Source: Lachnoanaerobaculum umeaense
GTDB lineage: Bacteria > Bacillota > Clostridia > Lachnospirales > Lachnospiraceae
Assembly (NCBI RefSeq): GCF_003589745.1
Contig: NZ_CP032364.1
Location: forward strand, 2,542,001-2,606,000
Direction of reading: 5' to 3'
DNA: 64,000 bases
The notes below the pieces were generated by a model. It searched no databases. It saw only the letters and a program-made list of their open reading frames with translations, and was not told where the DNA came from. Each line of letters begins with the position of its first letter. The stretch's first letter is position 1. The translations under genes and the position numbers were made by a program. Positions 18,434 through 27,541 of this stretch are shown in pieces.

Positions 18434-19217
18434 AAAAATATTACTTCCTTCCATCATAGTTGCAGCATTGTTGATATTTGCATTTTTATCACCTATGCTT
18501 ACCCCTTATAGTATATCCAATCAAAACCTTATGATAGCAAAGGCCCCCCCTTCCTTCAATCATATAATGGGAACAGATATATATGGTAGAGATATGTTCT
18601 CAAGAGTTATTGCTGCAAGTAGGATAAGTATATTCTCTGCTCTGGCTGTAGTGCTTTTGATGGCGAGCATAGGCGTGATCATAGGAACTTTTTGTGGATA
18701 TCTTGGCGGTATAGCCGACACTATACTTATGAGAGTATCTGATATATTCCTGGCATTCCCCGGCATTGTACTTGCTATTGCAACCTCCGGTCTTTTCCAC
18801 AATGGCATATTTGGAGCAATAATTGCTCTTGTATCTGTGGGTTGGCCAAGGTATGCAAGACTTTCAAGAGGTCTGGTACTCTCTACTAAAACATCAACCT
18901 ATATAAGTGCTGCCAGACTCAGTGGCTGTAATACTGTTCAAATAGTATTTACTGAAATATTGCCCAATATCGTTGGTCCAATTATAGTAACTGCAAGCCT
19001 TGATATAGGTACAAGTCTTATGGAAATATCAGCACTTTCTTTTCTGGGGCTTGGTGCTACTCCACCCACTCCTGAATGGGGGAGTATGATAAGTGAAAGT
19101 AGAAGTCTGCTTCAACTTACACCCTGGATCACACTCTCTCCGGGAATTGCGATATTTATCACAGTCTCCATATTTAATGTATTCGGAGAGTCACTTAGAG
19201 ATTACTACAACGCATAA
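18423..19217 (+). CDS. ABC importer permease, DppC/NikC type
   Basis: 264 residues. Segments typical of subunit C: a first helix, then SPMLTPYSISNQNLMIAKAPPSFNHIMGTDIYGRDMFSRVIAASRIS, an EAA loop around YISAARLSGCNTVQIVFTEILPNIVGPI, and LSFLGLGATPPTPEWGSMISE. I choose the ATG at 18423 because GGAGGTGG lies 5 bp before it; an in-frame GTG at 18414 overlaps that site. It overlaps the upstream permease by 11 bp and pairs with it to form the channel. Confidence 0.9.
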   Translation: MRTKKILLPSIIVAALLIFAFLSPMLTPYSISNQNLMIAKAPPSFNHIMGTDIYGRDMFSRVIAASRISIFSALAVVLLMASIGVIIGTFCGYLGGIADTILMRVSDIFLAFPGIVLAIATSGLFHNGIFGAIIALVSVGWPRYARLSRGLVLSTKTSTYISAARLSGCNTVQIVFTEILPNIVGPIIVTASLDIGTSLMEISALSFLGLGATPPTPEWGSMISESRSLLQLTPWITLSPGIAIFITVSIFNVFGESLRDYYNA

Positions 19218-19247
19218 CAAATATATAATTTTAAAGGAGAATATCTA

Positions 19248-20819
19248 ATGAAAAAACAAATAAAACTTCTTTCTATTGCAATTACTACAACTTTACTTAT
19301 GGGAGCCTGTGGTGCTTCCGGTAAGCAAACAAACAACACTACAACAAATACCGAAAATACTTCCGCCTCTACAAATACTGCAAAAACTATGGTTTATGGT
19401 ACCAGCAGCTATGGTGTTGGAATGTCTGATGCCGGACTCAATCCTCATGAAGACTATTCAGGTTGGAGTTGTGTAAGATATGGTGTAGGCGAGACATTAT
19501 TTAAATTGAATGAGAATCTGGAATTAGTACCCTGGCTTGCCGAATCCTACAAATTCTTAGATAACAATACTCTGGAAGTTGTTATAAAAGATGGAATCAA
19601 TTTCTCATCAGGTAGAAAACTGGACGCTGCTGCTGCAAAAGAATGCTTTGAAGATTTATTAAAAGTGCATGACAGAGCACCAAATGATATGAAAATACAG
19701 GAAATAAAAGCAGATGGTCAAAACTTAACATTCACAACTACTGAACCTAATCCTGCACTGTTAAACTTTCTGGCAGAGCCATATACCGCTCTTATAGATA
19801 TGCATGTTGGCGTAGATACAAGTAGAAATGTATCAGGAACAGGACCTTATAAAGCAACTGACGTTTCAGACAGTGAAATAAGTCTTGAAGCCAGAGATGA
19901 CTACTGGGGCGGTGAAGTTTCAAAGAAAAATATATTGGTAAAGTCTATTACTGACGGTGATACCCTTACTATGGGACTACAATCAGGAGAGTTGGATGCT
20001 ACCTATGGCCTTCCATATGCAAGCTATCCACTGTTTGAAAATGACAATTACAGTATAAATTCTGTTGCTACCAGCAGGGCATTCTTTATGCAGTTAAATT
20101 TTGACAATGAGCTGCTTAAAGATAAAAATATAAGATCAGCTATAGCTATGGCAGTTGACAAGAACGGATTTGTCAATGTATTGCTTGGCGGACATGGAAA
20201 AGTGGCAAACGGACCATTCCCTATGAAGGACTCTGAGGCAACAAACTATAGCTTTTCACCTGAAAAGTCAAAAGAACTTCTTGCAAATTCAGGGTGGACT
20301 GACAGTGATAATGATGGATATGTTGACAAGGATGGCAAAAACTTTGAACTAAACTACCTTACATATCCGGGAAGAAGTGAGCTTCCTATACTGGCACAAA
20401 GTGTACAGTCCAATCTAAAGGATGTAGGCATAAAGTTGAATATAAACAGTACTGAGAACTATCTTGAAGTACTAAAAGATAGTAACAGTTGGGATATATT
20501 TGCAAGTGCCATGGTCACAAATCCTACCGGTAACAAGGCTTATTTCTTTGATATGACCGCCTTAACTGATGCCTCAAAAAATAGAGGACATTACTCAAAT
20601 TCCGAACTTGATGAGCTTGCAAAAACTCTAGCTACCACATTTGAAAGTGAAAAGCGTGAGGAAATAGCACAAAAAATGAGTGATATTTTGGTAGATGATT
20701 GCGGTTTTATATTTGTTTCACATTTACAGATGAGTCTTGTAAGTAAGAAAAATATTAAGGGACTTATTCCAATGCCATGTGATTATTATGAATTCAGTAA
20801 AGATCTGGTAATAGAATAA
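19248..20819 (+). CDS. Nickel/peptide-type ABC substrate-binding lipoprotein (SBP_bac_5)
   Basis: 523 residues. Lipoprotein signal with lipobox MGACG (Cys at about 21), then an N/T/S-rich linker and a family-5 binding domain. Segments: SDAGLNPHEDYSGWSCVRYGVGETLFKLNENLELVPWLAESY, the GTGPYKATD loop and IRSAIAMAVDKNGFVNVLLGGHGKVANGPFP. The RYGVGETLF region is common in NikA-like metal or metal-chelate binders, and a Fur-like box lies ahead of the operon, so nickel or a metallophore is plausible; small peptides remain possible. AAAGGAG lies 8 bp before the ATG. Confidence 0.82.
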   Translation: MKKQIKLLSIAITTTLLMGACGASGKQTNNTTTNTENTSASTNTAKTMVYGTSSYGVGMSDAGLNPHEDYSGWSCVRYGVGETLFKLNENLELVPWLAESYKFLDNNTLEVVIKDGINFSSGRKLDAAAAKECFEDLLKVHDRAPNDMKIQEIKADGQNLTFTTTEPNPALLNFLAEPYTALIDMHVGVDTSRNVSGTGPYKATDVSDSEISLEARDDYWGGEVSKKNILVKSITDGDTLTMGLQSGELDATYGLPYASYPLFENDNYSINSVATSRAFFMQLNFDNELLKDKNIRSAIAMAVDKNGFVNVLLGGHGKVANGPFPMKDSEATNYSFSPEKSKELLANSGWTDSDNDGYVDKDGKNFELNYLTYPGRSELPILAQSVQSNLKDVGIKLNINSTENYLEVLKDSNSWDIFASAMVTNPTGNKAYFFDMTALTDASKNRGHYSNSELDELAKTLATTFESEKREEIAQKMSDILVDDCGFIFVSHLQMSLVSKKNIKGLIPMPCDYYEFSKDLVIE

Positions 20820-21583
20820 TGAAAGAACTTTTGAAATTTGAAGATATAAATATTTCATATGAAAAAAGGCAGGTTCTATATGATGTATCATTTTCACTTG
20901 ACTATGGAGAAATTCTAGGCATAGTGGGTAATAGCGGCTGCGGAAAATCCACATTGCTAAAAAGTATTTTGGGACTTGCCGGTCCCAAAGTACTAAGTGG
21001 AAATATATACTTTGAAGACAGTGATTTACTGGCAATAAACAGTCGTGATATGAGAAATATCAGAGGCAATCGTATCAGTATGGTATTTCAGGAATCCGGT
21101 ATTCATACTAACCCCTTAAAAACTATCGGTGACACTGTTTTTGAAAGTATGAAAGCCCACAAACAGATTTCAAAAGAAGATTCCCTAGGCATAGCTTTAG
21201 ATATATTTGAGAGTTTGTCTCTACCGGAACCTAAAAGAATATTAAAGGCATATCCCTTTGAGCTCTCAGGCGGTATGAATCAGAGGGTTGGCATTGCACT
21301 GGCTATGTTGAATAATCCCTCAATCATTTTGGCAGATGAACCTACCAGTGCACTTGATCCAATAGTTGCAGTCCAAATAGTAAATGAATTGAAATCACTG
21401 CGTGAAAAATATAATACAGCAATTATTCTTGTAACACACAATATAAAAATAGCCAGAAGTATCACTGACAATATTTTGATATTAAATGACGGGAAAGTAG
21501 TTGACTATGGAAAAACAACCGAAGTACTCTCCTCCCCCAAAAGTGATTTTACAAAAGAGTTGATACTTTCATCTGTTACTTGA
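20819..21583 (+). CDS. ABC importer ATPase, DppD/NikD type
   Basis: 254 residues. Walker A GNSGCGKST (about 37-45), Q-loop MVFQESGIHTNPLKTIG, signature LSGGMNQRVGIALAM, Walker B IILADEPTSALD, switch histidine in ILVTHNI. Its ATG overlaps the stop of the binding-protein gene (TAATG), so translation is coupled. It lacks the long C-terminal OppD extension. With the next gene it forms the ATPase pair. Confidence 0.92.
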   Translation: MKELLKFEDINISYEKRQVLYDVSFSLDYGEILGIVGNSGCGKSTLLKSILGLAGPKVLSGNIYFEDSDLLAINSRDMRNIRGNRISMVFQESGIHTNPLKTIGDTVFESMKAHKQISKEDSLGIALDIFESLSLPEPKRILKAYPFELSGGMNQRVGIALAMLNNPSIILADEPTSALDPIVAVQIVNELKSLREKYNTAIILVTHNIKIARSITDNILILNDGKVVDYGKTTEVLSSPKSDFTKELILSSVT

Positions 21584-21596
21584 TTTTGGAGTATAT

Positions 21597-22349
21597 ATGA
21601 ATGATATTTTGATTATAAAAAACCTTACCAAGCAATTCGAAGGAGAGACAAAACCAAGTATAGAAAATATTAATCTTAATTTAAAAGCTGGTCGATGTCT
21701 GGGTATAGTAGGTGAAAGCGGCTCCGGTAAAAGCACACTGGCAAGAGCTGTTACCGGATTGATTACTATAACAGAAGGTGAAATAACCTTTGATGGTAAA
21801 TGTATCAGCAAATTTTCACCTGCTAATTACAGAAAGATTTACAAAGACTTGCAAATGATATTTCAGCTTCCAAGAGAAAGTTTCAATCCTGTACGAAGCC
21901 TTGGCGAAAGTATCCTGGTAAACCTAAAAAATTTCGGTTTTAAGGGGGATTGCAAAAAACAGGCGATTACCCTCCTTGACCGCTGCGGGCTAAATGAATC
22001 TTTCTATAATAAATATCCAAGTGAAGTTAGTGGGGGTGAATGTCAAAGAGCTGCTATTGCAAGGGCCATTGCCTGCTCTCCTAAGCTGCTTATATGTGAT
22101 GAAGCAACCTCAGCACTTGATCTTATAGTACAAAGAAAAATAATATCTCTATTAAATGACCTGAAAGAGGAAATGAGCATGGCAATACTATTTATCTGCC
22201 ATGATATATCTCTGGTTCACCATATGTGTGATGATGTAGCTGTAATGAAGGATGGACATATCGTGGAAAAAGATGTTACAAGCAGAATAATACACAGACC
22301 TTCAAATGAATATACGAAAGCATTGATAGAAGCATCCAATATATACTAG
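21597..22349 (+). CDS. ABC importer ATPase, DppF/NikE type
   Basis: 250 residues. Walker A GESGSGKST, Q-loop MIFQLPRESFNPVRSLGES, signature VSGGECQRAAIARAI, Walker B LLICDEATSALD, switch ILFICHDISLV. Last gene of the importer. The 3' 61 bases of the gene lie within the 107-bp segment duplicated by IS insertion; this copy is intact and the piece beyond the IS (24384-24444) is a fragment. Confidence 0.92.
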   Translation: MNDILIIKNLTKQFEGETKPSIENINLNLKAGRCLGIVGESGSGKSTLARAVTGLITITEGEITFDGKCISKFSPANYRKIYKDLQMIFQLPRESFNPVRSLGESILVNLKNFGFKGDCKKQAITLLDRCGLNESFYNKYPSEVSGGECQRAAIARAIACSPKLLICDEATSALDLIVQRKIISLLNDLKEEMSMAILFICHDISLVHHMCDDVAVMKDGHIVEKDVTSRIIHRPSNEYTKALIEASNIY

Positions 22350-22395
22350 TATATTGTATGTTTCTGCTTGTTGTGATTTAATTATTTATATAATA
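22289..22395. repeat. 107-bp target-site duplication, left copy (IS copy 1)
   Basis: Base-for-base identical to 24384-24490 and directly abutting the left end of the IS. It includes the end of the dppF-type ATPase gene and 46 bp beyond it. Confidence 0.95.
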
Positions 22396-24383
22396 CCTGA
22401 CTTCCGTCGTTTCTCTCAAAACCTAGTACTCTAGGTATACAAGAGCATGCAGTTTTGAAAGAAATTGTCGACTTCAGCTTTGGTTAAATAGAGGGCATCA
22501 AGGTTACTAAAACCAACCAGTTTTTTAACCTTTTCGTTAACGGCCTGGTTTCTTGATATATTGATATATGTATCATCACCTTTATTTACCACCCTAAAAT
22601 CACGCATAAAGTTGATCAAGTCATAAGAGTTTATTTTATTCTTGAAACACTTGATTTCTAATACTCTTAAAAGAAACAAGCTAAGGTAGCATATCAAAAA
22701 ATGCCCATAGATTGTTTCTTTTTTCTGTAAATAAACGGGTCTTGCATCCAGGTATGATTTTGTAAGTCTAAAAGATTCTTCGATCTTCCATAGGCTATGG
22801 TATGTTTTATATACCTGTAATGGCTCCATATCTATTTCGGATGTCACTAAAAGATTATATCCTGCATATTTAAGATCTTCATCAATCTTAGATTTATTTA
22901 AATCTATTATAGGCTTTATTGTCTTGCCTGTACTATCTTTAGTTATAATGTCTACATATTTAGCACAATCTCCAAGTTCATCTTTAGCGATATTTTTGTA
23001 TGTAGAAAACTTTGAAGCTTTATCGACCATTTTCATTATTTCAAGCCTTTGTTTCTTTGCAAGGTTAGGATTATAAGAGACGATACGCTTTTCTTTTACA
23101 GAAAACCTTGTAACACACTCTTTTCCTGTTTCCGGATCAATCTCTTTAAAACTGTAATCAAAGCTGTCAATACAGGATTTAAGACGAAAAGATATATTAC
23201 CTCTTTCATCAGTGTAATTAGAAAAGACATTTGTATCATTCTCAAGTAGAACCCATTTCTTTTCCTTTTCACTTAGATTCTTACCATGTATTGATTTTGA
23301 AAATATATAGCCGTCACTAGCTTCTTTAACTGCAGCATAAATATTTCTTGCACAATTAAGGCCTTTATCAGCCACCTGAATTGTCTTGCCTGATACGCTG
23401 TGTCGTTGCTTCATTTCTTCAATAACTTTTCTAATATATGGCTTTTCCGATTCATTTCCGGGATACATTTGCATGGAGACAGGTACTAGATCAGCATCTA
23501 AAAGTAAAGCCTGCCCTATTATCGGAGAGTGCCTATTCTCTTTTGAAGGTCCCTTTTGCTTGTCATCGCTAGGAAGATCAATTTCAAAGTAATAATTAGT
23601 ACAATCGAAAAATACATTGCTTAAATCTCTTTTAAAATACTTTTCATAAGAGTGATTAAACAAATCAATGTACTTCTTATAAGACTCTCCTATGAAAGAA
23701 CACCCGTCATATACTTGGTCTTCAGAGATTGTAGAGCTGCCGTAAATGTATGGAAAGACATGAGAGGCTGTCTTTGACTTAGAGCATGGTGATATAACCC
23801 TTGCATAAATAAGTTGTGTAATTAAGTCAAATACAGAGAACTGAAAACGCATTTGAGAAGCAAGTATATCAATAGTTTCCTTAACATCAAGCTCATCAAT
23901 CAATGAGTAGAGCAAGAAGTGTCCTATATTAAGTTCAACAGGAGTGGAAAATGCACGAGGACGGGATTCTTCAGAAAGAACTTTTGTTCTATTCTCATTT
24001 TGCTCTTTTACATAATCGCTATAAAATTTAATCGGATCCGGAATCTCATCTGAAGTCAGATCTTCAACGTAACCAAAAGATTTTACATTTCTTGTTCTTG
24101 GTTGCTTTTTATCCTTATCCCAAAATGATTCATACATCTGAAGATAAGTACCTTTTTTCTTCTTTTCTTTTCTCAAAAAATAAGCCATAAACACCTCTAA
24201 AAGTAAAGTACTATGAAGTACTATGATTATAACATGCTGTAAAAATTTTTTCAATTTTTTCAAATTATTTTTTATGTAAGAAAAGCCTTTAAAATAAAGG
24301 GTTTAAAAGAATTGTATAAAATTAAATAGTTTGCTAAAAATTTGAAACGTCGGAAATTTCATAGTACTTCGACGGAAGACGGG
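22396..24383 (-). mobile_element. IS1634-family insertion sequence, copy 1 (1988 bp)
   Basis: Ends CCTGACTTCCGTCG and, inverted, CCCGTCTTCCGTCG (12 of 14 bases match as terminal inverted repeats). One transposase gene fills it. The element equals copy 2 (57539-59526) in length and is nearly identical, but opposite in orientation. It is flanked by a perfect 107-bp direct repeat. Long, variable target duplications are a known trait of IS1634. It sits between the ABC importer and the DUF3290 gene without breaking either. Confidence 0.95.
22431..24188 (-). CDS. IS1634-family DDE transposase (copy 1)
   Basis: 585 residues from the ATG at 24188, which has GAGGTG 5 bp upstream; a longer frame begins 25 codons earlier without a ribosome site. 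IS4-superfamily catalytic positions: Asp195 in VFFDCTNYYFEI, Asp274 in IQVADKGLNCARN, and Glu470/471 in LWKIEESFRLTKSYLDARPVYLQ. It appears intact. It differs from copy 2 at only a few residues (NQAVNEKV versus NQSVNEKV, and MLLYT versus MLLDT at the end), so transposition was recent. Confidence 0.95.
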   Translation of the reverse strand: MAYFLRKEKKKKGTYLQMYESFWDKDKKQPRTRNVKSFGYVEDLTSDEIPDPIKFYSDYVKEQNENRTKVLSEESRPRAFSTPVELNIGHFLLYSLIDELDVKETIDILASQMRFQFSVFDLITQLIYARVISPCSKSKTASHVFPYIYGSSTISEDQVYDGCSFIGESYKKYIDLFNHSYEKYFKRDLSNVFFDCTNYYFEIDLPSDDKQKGPSKENRHSPIIGQALLLDADLVPVSMQMYPGNESEKPYIRKVIEEMKQRHSVSGKTIQVADKGLNCARNIYAAVKEASDGYIFSKSIHGKNLSEKEKKWVLLENDTNVFSNYTDERGNISFRLKSCIDSFDYSFKEIDPETGKECVTRFSVKEKRIVSYNPNLAKKQRLEIMKMVDKASKFSTYKNIAKDELGDCAKYVDIITKDSTGKTIKPIIDLNKSKIDEDLKYAGYNLLVTSEIDMEPLQVYKTYHSLWKIEESFRLTKSYLDARPVYLQKKETIYGHFLICYLSLFLLRVLEIKCFKNKINSYDLINFMRDFRVVNKGDDTYINISRNQAVNEKVKKLVGFSNLDALYLTKAEVDNFFQNCMLLYT

Positions 24384-24490
24384 AATACACAGACCTTCAA
24401 ATGAATATACGAAAGCATTGATAGAAGCATCCAATATATACTAGTATATTGTATGTTTCTGCTTGTTGTGATTTAATTATTTATATAATA
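24384..24490. repeat. 107-bp target-site duplication, right copy (IS copy 1)
   Basis: Identical to 22289-22395; begins at the base after the IS right end. It contains the last 20 codons and stop of the dppF-type gene as a non-functional fragment. Confidence 0.95.
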
Positions 24491-24565
24491 TTCAAAGCAT
24501 CTTGAATCTTAAAAATATTTATGATATAAAATACAGATATTATTGAAAGGAGCGTAACTTTTTCT

Positions 24566-25015
24566 ATGAATTTTTATACTTTAGAATATATTATCAAACA
24601 CCAGTCCACAGATTTAATTATCAGGTCTGCTTTTATTATTTTGCTACTCGCTGTAGTTATACTTACTTCCATTAAATTCTTGAAAGACAGAATCAAAACC
24701 AGACTTAGAGATATCTCTATAGGTATTATGGTTTTTATATTTATACTTTTAGGTATTCAAGTGGAACAGTATACACAAAATCATAGAGATTTCTCACAGT
24801 CACATGTACTTGTGAAATTTATAGATAGTGTAGCTACAGATGCCCATATTTCTCCGAATGAAGTTATGGTAAACTCCACTACTCTAAAAGACGGTATTAT
24901 TATTCGCTACAATGAGGAAGATTATACGCTAGATCTAAATGATGATAACAACTCCTATACTCTAGAGCGTACACATGTAATAGATCACAATGTATATATT
25001 AATGGAGAGAGATAA
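24566..25015 (+). CDS. DUF3290 membrane protein
   Basis: 149 residues with two N-terminal helices (about 20-40 and 50-68) and a soluble C-terminal part. The segments MNFYTLEYIIKHQ, SQSHVLVKFIDSVATDAHISPNEVMVNSTTLKDGIIIRYN and LERTHVIDHNV match the DUF3290 family, which is regularly paired with DUF421. Function is unknown. AGGAG lies 13 bp before the ATG, a rather long spacing. The gene starts 75 bp beyond the IS duplication, so any promoter further upstream may have been displaced. Confidence 0.85.
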   Translation: MNFYTLEYIIKHQSTDLIIRSAFIILLLAVVILTSIKFLKDRIKTRLRDISIGIMVFIFILLGIQVEQYTQNHRDFSQSHVLVKFIDSVATDAHISPNEVMVNSTTLKDGIIIRYNEEDYTLDLNDDNNSYTLERTHVIDHNVYINGER

Positions 25016-25018
25016 TTT

Positions 25019-25654
25019 ATGAACATATATTTATTAGTCGGTATCAAATTTATTTTAGGTATTATGGTAATGATTTTACAAATACATATACTTGGAAAAT
25101 ATGAGTTCTCTATCAACACTCCACTGAATCAGATTCAAAACTATGTACTCGGTGGCATCATAGGTGGCGTAATTTACAATACATCTATTTCTATACTGAC
25201 ATTTCTGATATTTATACTGGTTTGGTCTTTGGTAGTAATTATTGTAAAGCTGCTGGTTAATATCACTTTTATAAAATCATTGGTGGTAGGAAAACCTGTT
25301 ATACTTATAAAGAATGGCAAAGTCAATGTAGAAAATTGTGCCAAGGTAGGTATTTCAGCAGATCAACTTATGCTACATATACGTATGGAAGGACTTTTTT
25401 CTACAAAAGAAGTCAAATCCGCTATTATGGAAACAAATGGCAAACTTACTATTATAGATATGCAATCCGCCACTCCAAAGTTTCCTATTATTTCAAATGG
25501 TAAGATAAATCAGGATATATTGGAAGTTATCGGACATGATGAAAAATGGTTGATTTCATCAGTAAACAGTCAGGGTATAGAACATATACAGGATATCTTT
25601 TTGGGTGAGTATGTCAATGGTGAGTTGAATTTAACAACCTATCCAAAGTCCTAA
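25019..25654 (+). CDS. DUF421 (YetF/YcaP-like) membrane protein
   Basis: 211 residues: three N-terminal helices, then a cytoplasmic domain of the DUF421 type (KPVILIKNGKVNVENCAKVGISADQLMLHIRMEGLFSTKEVKSAIMETNGKLTII). It begins 3 bp after the DUF3290 stop, the usual pairing. The family has been linked to spore and membrane traits in bacilli, but no biochemical role is established. Followed by a strong terminator. Confidence 0.87.
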   Translation: MNIYLLVGIKFILGIMVMILQIHILGKYEFSINTPLNQIQNYVLGGIIGGVIYNTSISILTFLIFILVWSLVVIIVKLLVNITFIKSLVVGKPVILIKNGKVNVENCAKVGISADQLMLHIRMEGLFSTKEVKSAIMETNGKLTIIDMQSATPKFPIISNGKINQDILEVIGHDEKWLISSVNSQGIEHIQDIFLGEYVNGELNLTTYPKS

Positions 25655-25662
25655 AGAAATAA

Positions 25663-25703
25663 CAGCTACTCTATACAAATATTTGTATTCTCAAGAGTAG
25701 CTG
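25663..25703 (+). terminator. Terminator after the DUF421 gene
   Basis: CAGCTACTCT (25663-25672) pairs with AGAGTAGCTG (25694-25703); an inner TACAAATATTTGTA extends the fold. CTCGTTTTA follows. Confidence 0.75.
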
Positions 25704-25774
25704 CTCGTTTTACCTTCCCTATAAATATATCTGATTTGTTTTAACTATGATTCATAAATTCCTTCAAATGGTAT

Positions 25775-26572
25775 TTACATCCTTGTACCAAAATCCTGAA
25801 CCCAATAAATAACTCCGTCCTTTATGAAGTATCCTACACCTATTGTAATAAAGTCTTTACTCAATATATTTGCTCTATGTACTTCGGAGTTCATCCAAGC
25901 CTCCATTACCTTTTCCGGGCTTGTCTGTCCCATAGCTATATTCTCTCCCCAATATCCAAGTCCTGGTGGTAAAGCATACAAATAACTTGAACCATCCGGC
26001 CTGGTATGTGAAAAAGATGTAGCAATCTCTTTGGCTCTCAGATTTGCACTATCTCTAAACATGCTGTCTGTACTTAGCTTTGGAATTCCGTATTTTGCTC
26101 TCTCGATATTCACAAGCTCAATAACTTTATCCTCAAATGCCTTTGTAGATACGCCGGTGGCATTTTCCTTTGGCTGTTTGCCATCTGGCTGATACGCTCC
26201 GCCTGCATCAACATAATAACCACCTGATACATAGCCATTTGTAACCAATCTTCCGCCAAGTATCGGACTAAAATAATACCAATTATCACCGATATTTGTC
26301 CAATCCTCCTTCATATCTCCACTTTCAGGATCCAAATAGTACCAATCCTCTCCATCCTTTAACCAACCTTTATACATATAGCCTGAAGAATCCATATAAT
26401 ACCACTTATCATTTTCATGTAACCATGATAATCGTGCATAAGAACCATCGGTGAACTGATACCTCCAACCTGTACCTTCATTTTTCCAATTACCCCCGGC
26501 TGCGAATGTCGGTATTGACATCAACAATGTGCCCAATGTCAAAGCTGTACCAAATAGCAATCTCTTTTTCAT
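25775..26572 (-). CDS. Secreted CAP/SCP-domain protein with cell-wall-binding repeats
   Basis: 265 residues. Signal peptide 1-24 (MKKRLLFGTALTLGTLLMSIPTFA). Residues about 28-130 contain choline-binding-type repeats (DKWYYMDSSGYMYKGWLKDGEDWYYLDPESGDMKEDW). Residues about 145-265 form a CAP domain (VIELVNIERAKYGIPKLSTDSMFRDSANLRAKEI, FSHTRPDGSSY, WGENIAMG, WMNSEVHRANILSKDFITIGVGY). The domain order is wall anchor first, CAP last. CAP proteins in Firmicutes are surface proteins of mostly unknown activity. AGGAG precedes the ATG. Confidence 0.92.
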   Translation of the reverse strand: MKKRLLFGTALTLGTLLMSIPTFAAGGNWKNEGTGWRYQFTDGSYARLSWLHENDKWYYMDSSGYMYKGWLKDGEDWYYLDPESGDMKEDWTNIGDNWYYFSPILGGRLVTNGYVSGGYYVDAGGAYQPDGKQPKENATGVSTKAFEDKVIELVNIERAKYGIPKLSTDSMFRDSANLRAKEIATSFSHTRPDGSSYLYALPPGLGYWGENIAMGQTSPEKVMEAWMNSEVHRANILSKDFITIGVGYFIKDGVIYWVQDFGTRM

Positions 26573-26665
26573 ACATTACTCCTTTGTGAGACTAATACTT
26601 CCTGTATATTTTATCATATTTATATAAAATAAACTATATACTATTTGTATTAGTAAGCAATGTTT

Positions 26666-27517
26666 TTATTCTGTTTTTCCACCCTCTATTACAAGAGTAT
26701 CTGCATATTCACTGCCATAAGTATCTGTAAGTGTCTCTTCATAATCCTTATGAAAGAAGTTCTCTTTTCCAAGTTCTTCAATCTCTGTATTAATCCAATC
26801 AAGTAATGTAGTATTTCCCTTTGTTACAGCCGGTGCTATAGTATCATTTGCACCAAGATTATCAATACCTACTGTATATCCCGGATTGCTCTTTGCAAAT
26901 GCAATAACTTCTGTGTTGTCATTGACCCATGCCTTACCTGAACCGTTTAAAAGTGCGTTCTTTGCATTTGCATATGTGTCATACTTTTGAAGCTTGATAT
27001 CAGGATAATTCTTAATCATATAAGTCTCAGCTGTTGTTCCTGAAATAACTATCATCTCATCTCCAGCCACCCAATCCTCCAAGGTTATTACAGGATCTTT
27101 ATCAGATGAAACAACTCCAAGTCCTACATTCATATATGGAAGTGCAAAATCTACCGCCTCCGCTCTTTCAGGTGTAACAGTAAAGTTTGCAAGTATAATA
27201 TCCACCTTTCCCGTCTCAAGATATTCCACTCTATTTGCAGCCTCAGTACTTACATAATTTATTTTAACACCAAGGTCCTTGGCAAGCCTGTTTCCAAAGT
27301 AAATATCATATCCTTGATATTCACCATTCTCATCAACATATCCAAAAGGATGTTTATCAGAAAAAACACCTATATTTATAGTTCCTGTACTTTTGATTTC
27401 ATCTAAAGTTCTAAATTTATTCTTAGCTGCACTCTTTGAAGATGAACCACATGCACTGAGTGCCAAAGCTCCTGCAACCAAAACACCTACTAATCCTATT
27501 AATTTACCTTTTTTCAT
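26666..27517 (-). CDS. Polar amino-acid ABC substrate-binding lipoprotein (SBP_bac_3)
   Basis: 283 residues. Lipobox LSAC (Cys23) followed by a family-3 domain: GTINIGVFSDKHPFGYVDENGEYQGYDIYFGNRLAKDLG, the ligand-site region ETGKVDIILANFTVTPERAEAVDFALPYMNVGLGVV and a second lobe SGTTAETYMIKNYPDI. The ligand is a polar amino acid; glutamate/glutamine or cystine binders look alike here and I cannot choose. It is the last gene of the four-gene importer. Confidence 0.88.
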   Translation of the reverse strand: MKKGKLIGLVGVLVAGALALSACGSSSKSAAKNKFRTLDEIKSTGTINIGVFSDKHPFGYVDENGEYQGYDIYFGNRLAKDLGVKINYVSTEAANRVEYLETGKVDIILANFTVTPERAEAVDFALPYMNVGLGVVSSDKDPVITLEDWVAGDEMIVISGTTAETYMIKNYPDIKLQKYDTYANAKNALLNGSGKAWVNDNTEVIAFAKSNPGYTVGIDNLGANDTIAPAVTKGNTTLLDWINTEIEELGKENFFHKDYEETLTDTYGSEYADTLVIEGGKTE

Positions 27518-27541
27518 TTTATATTCCTCCTATATTAAAAT

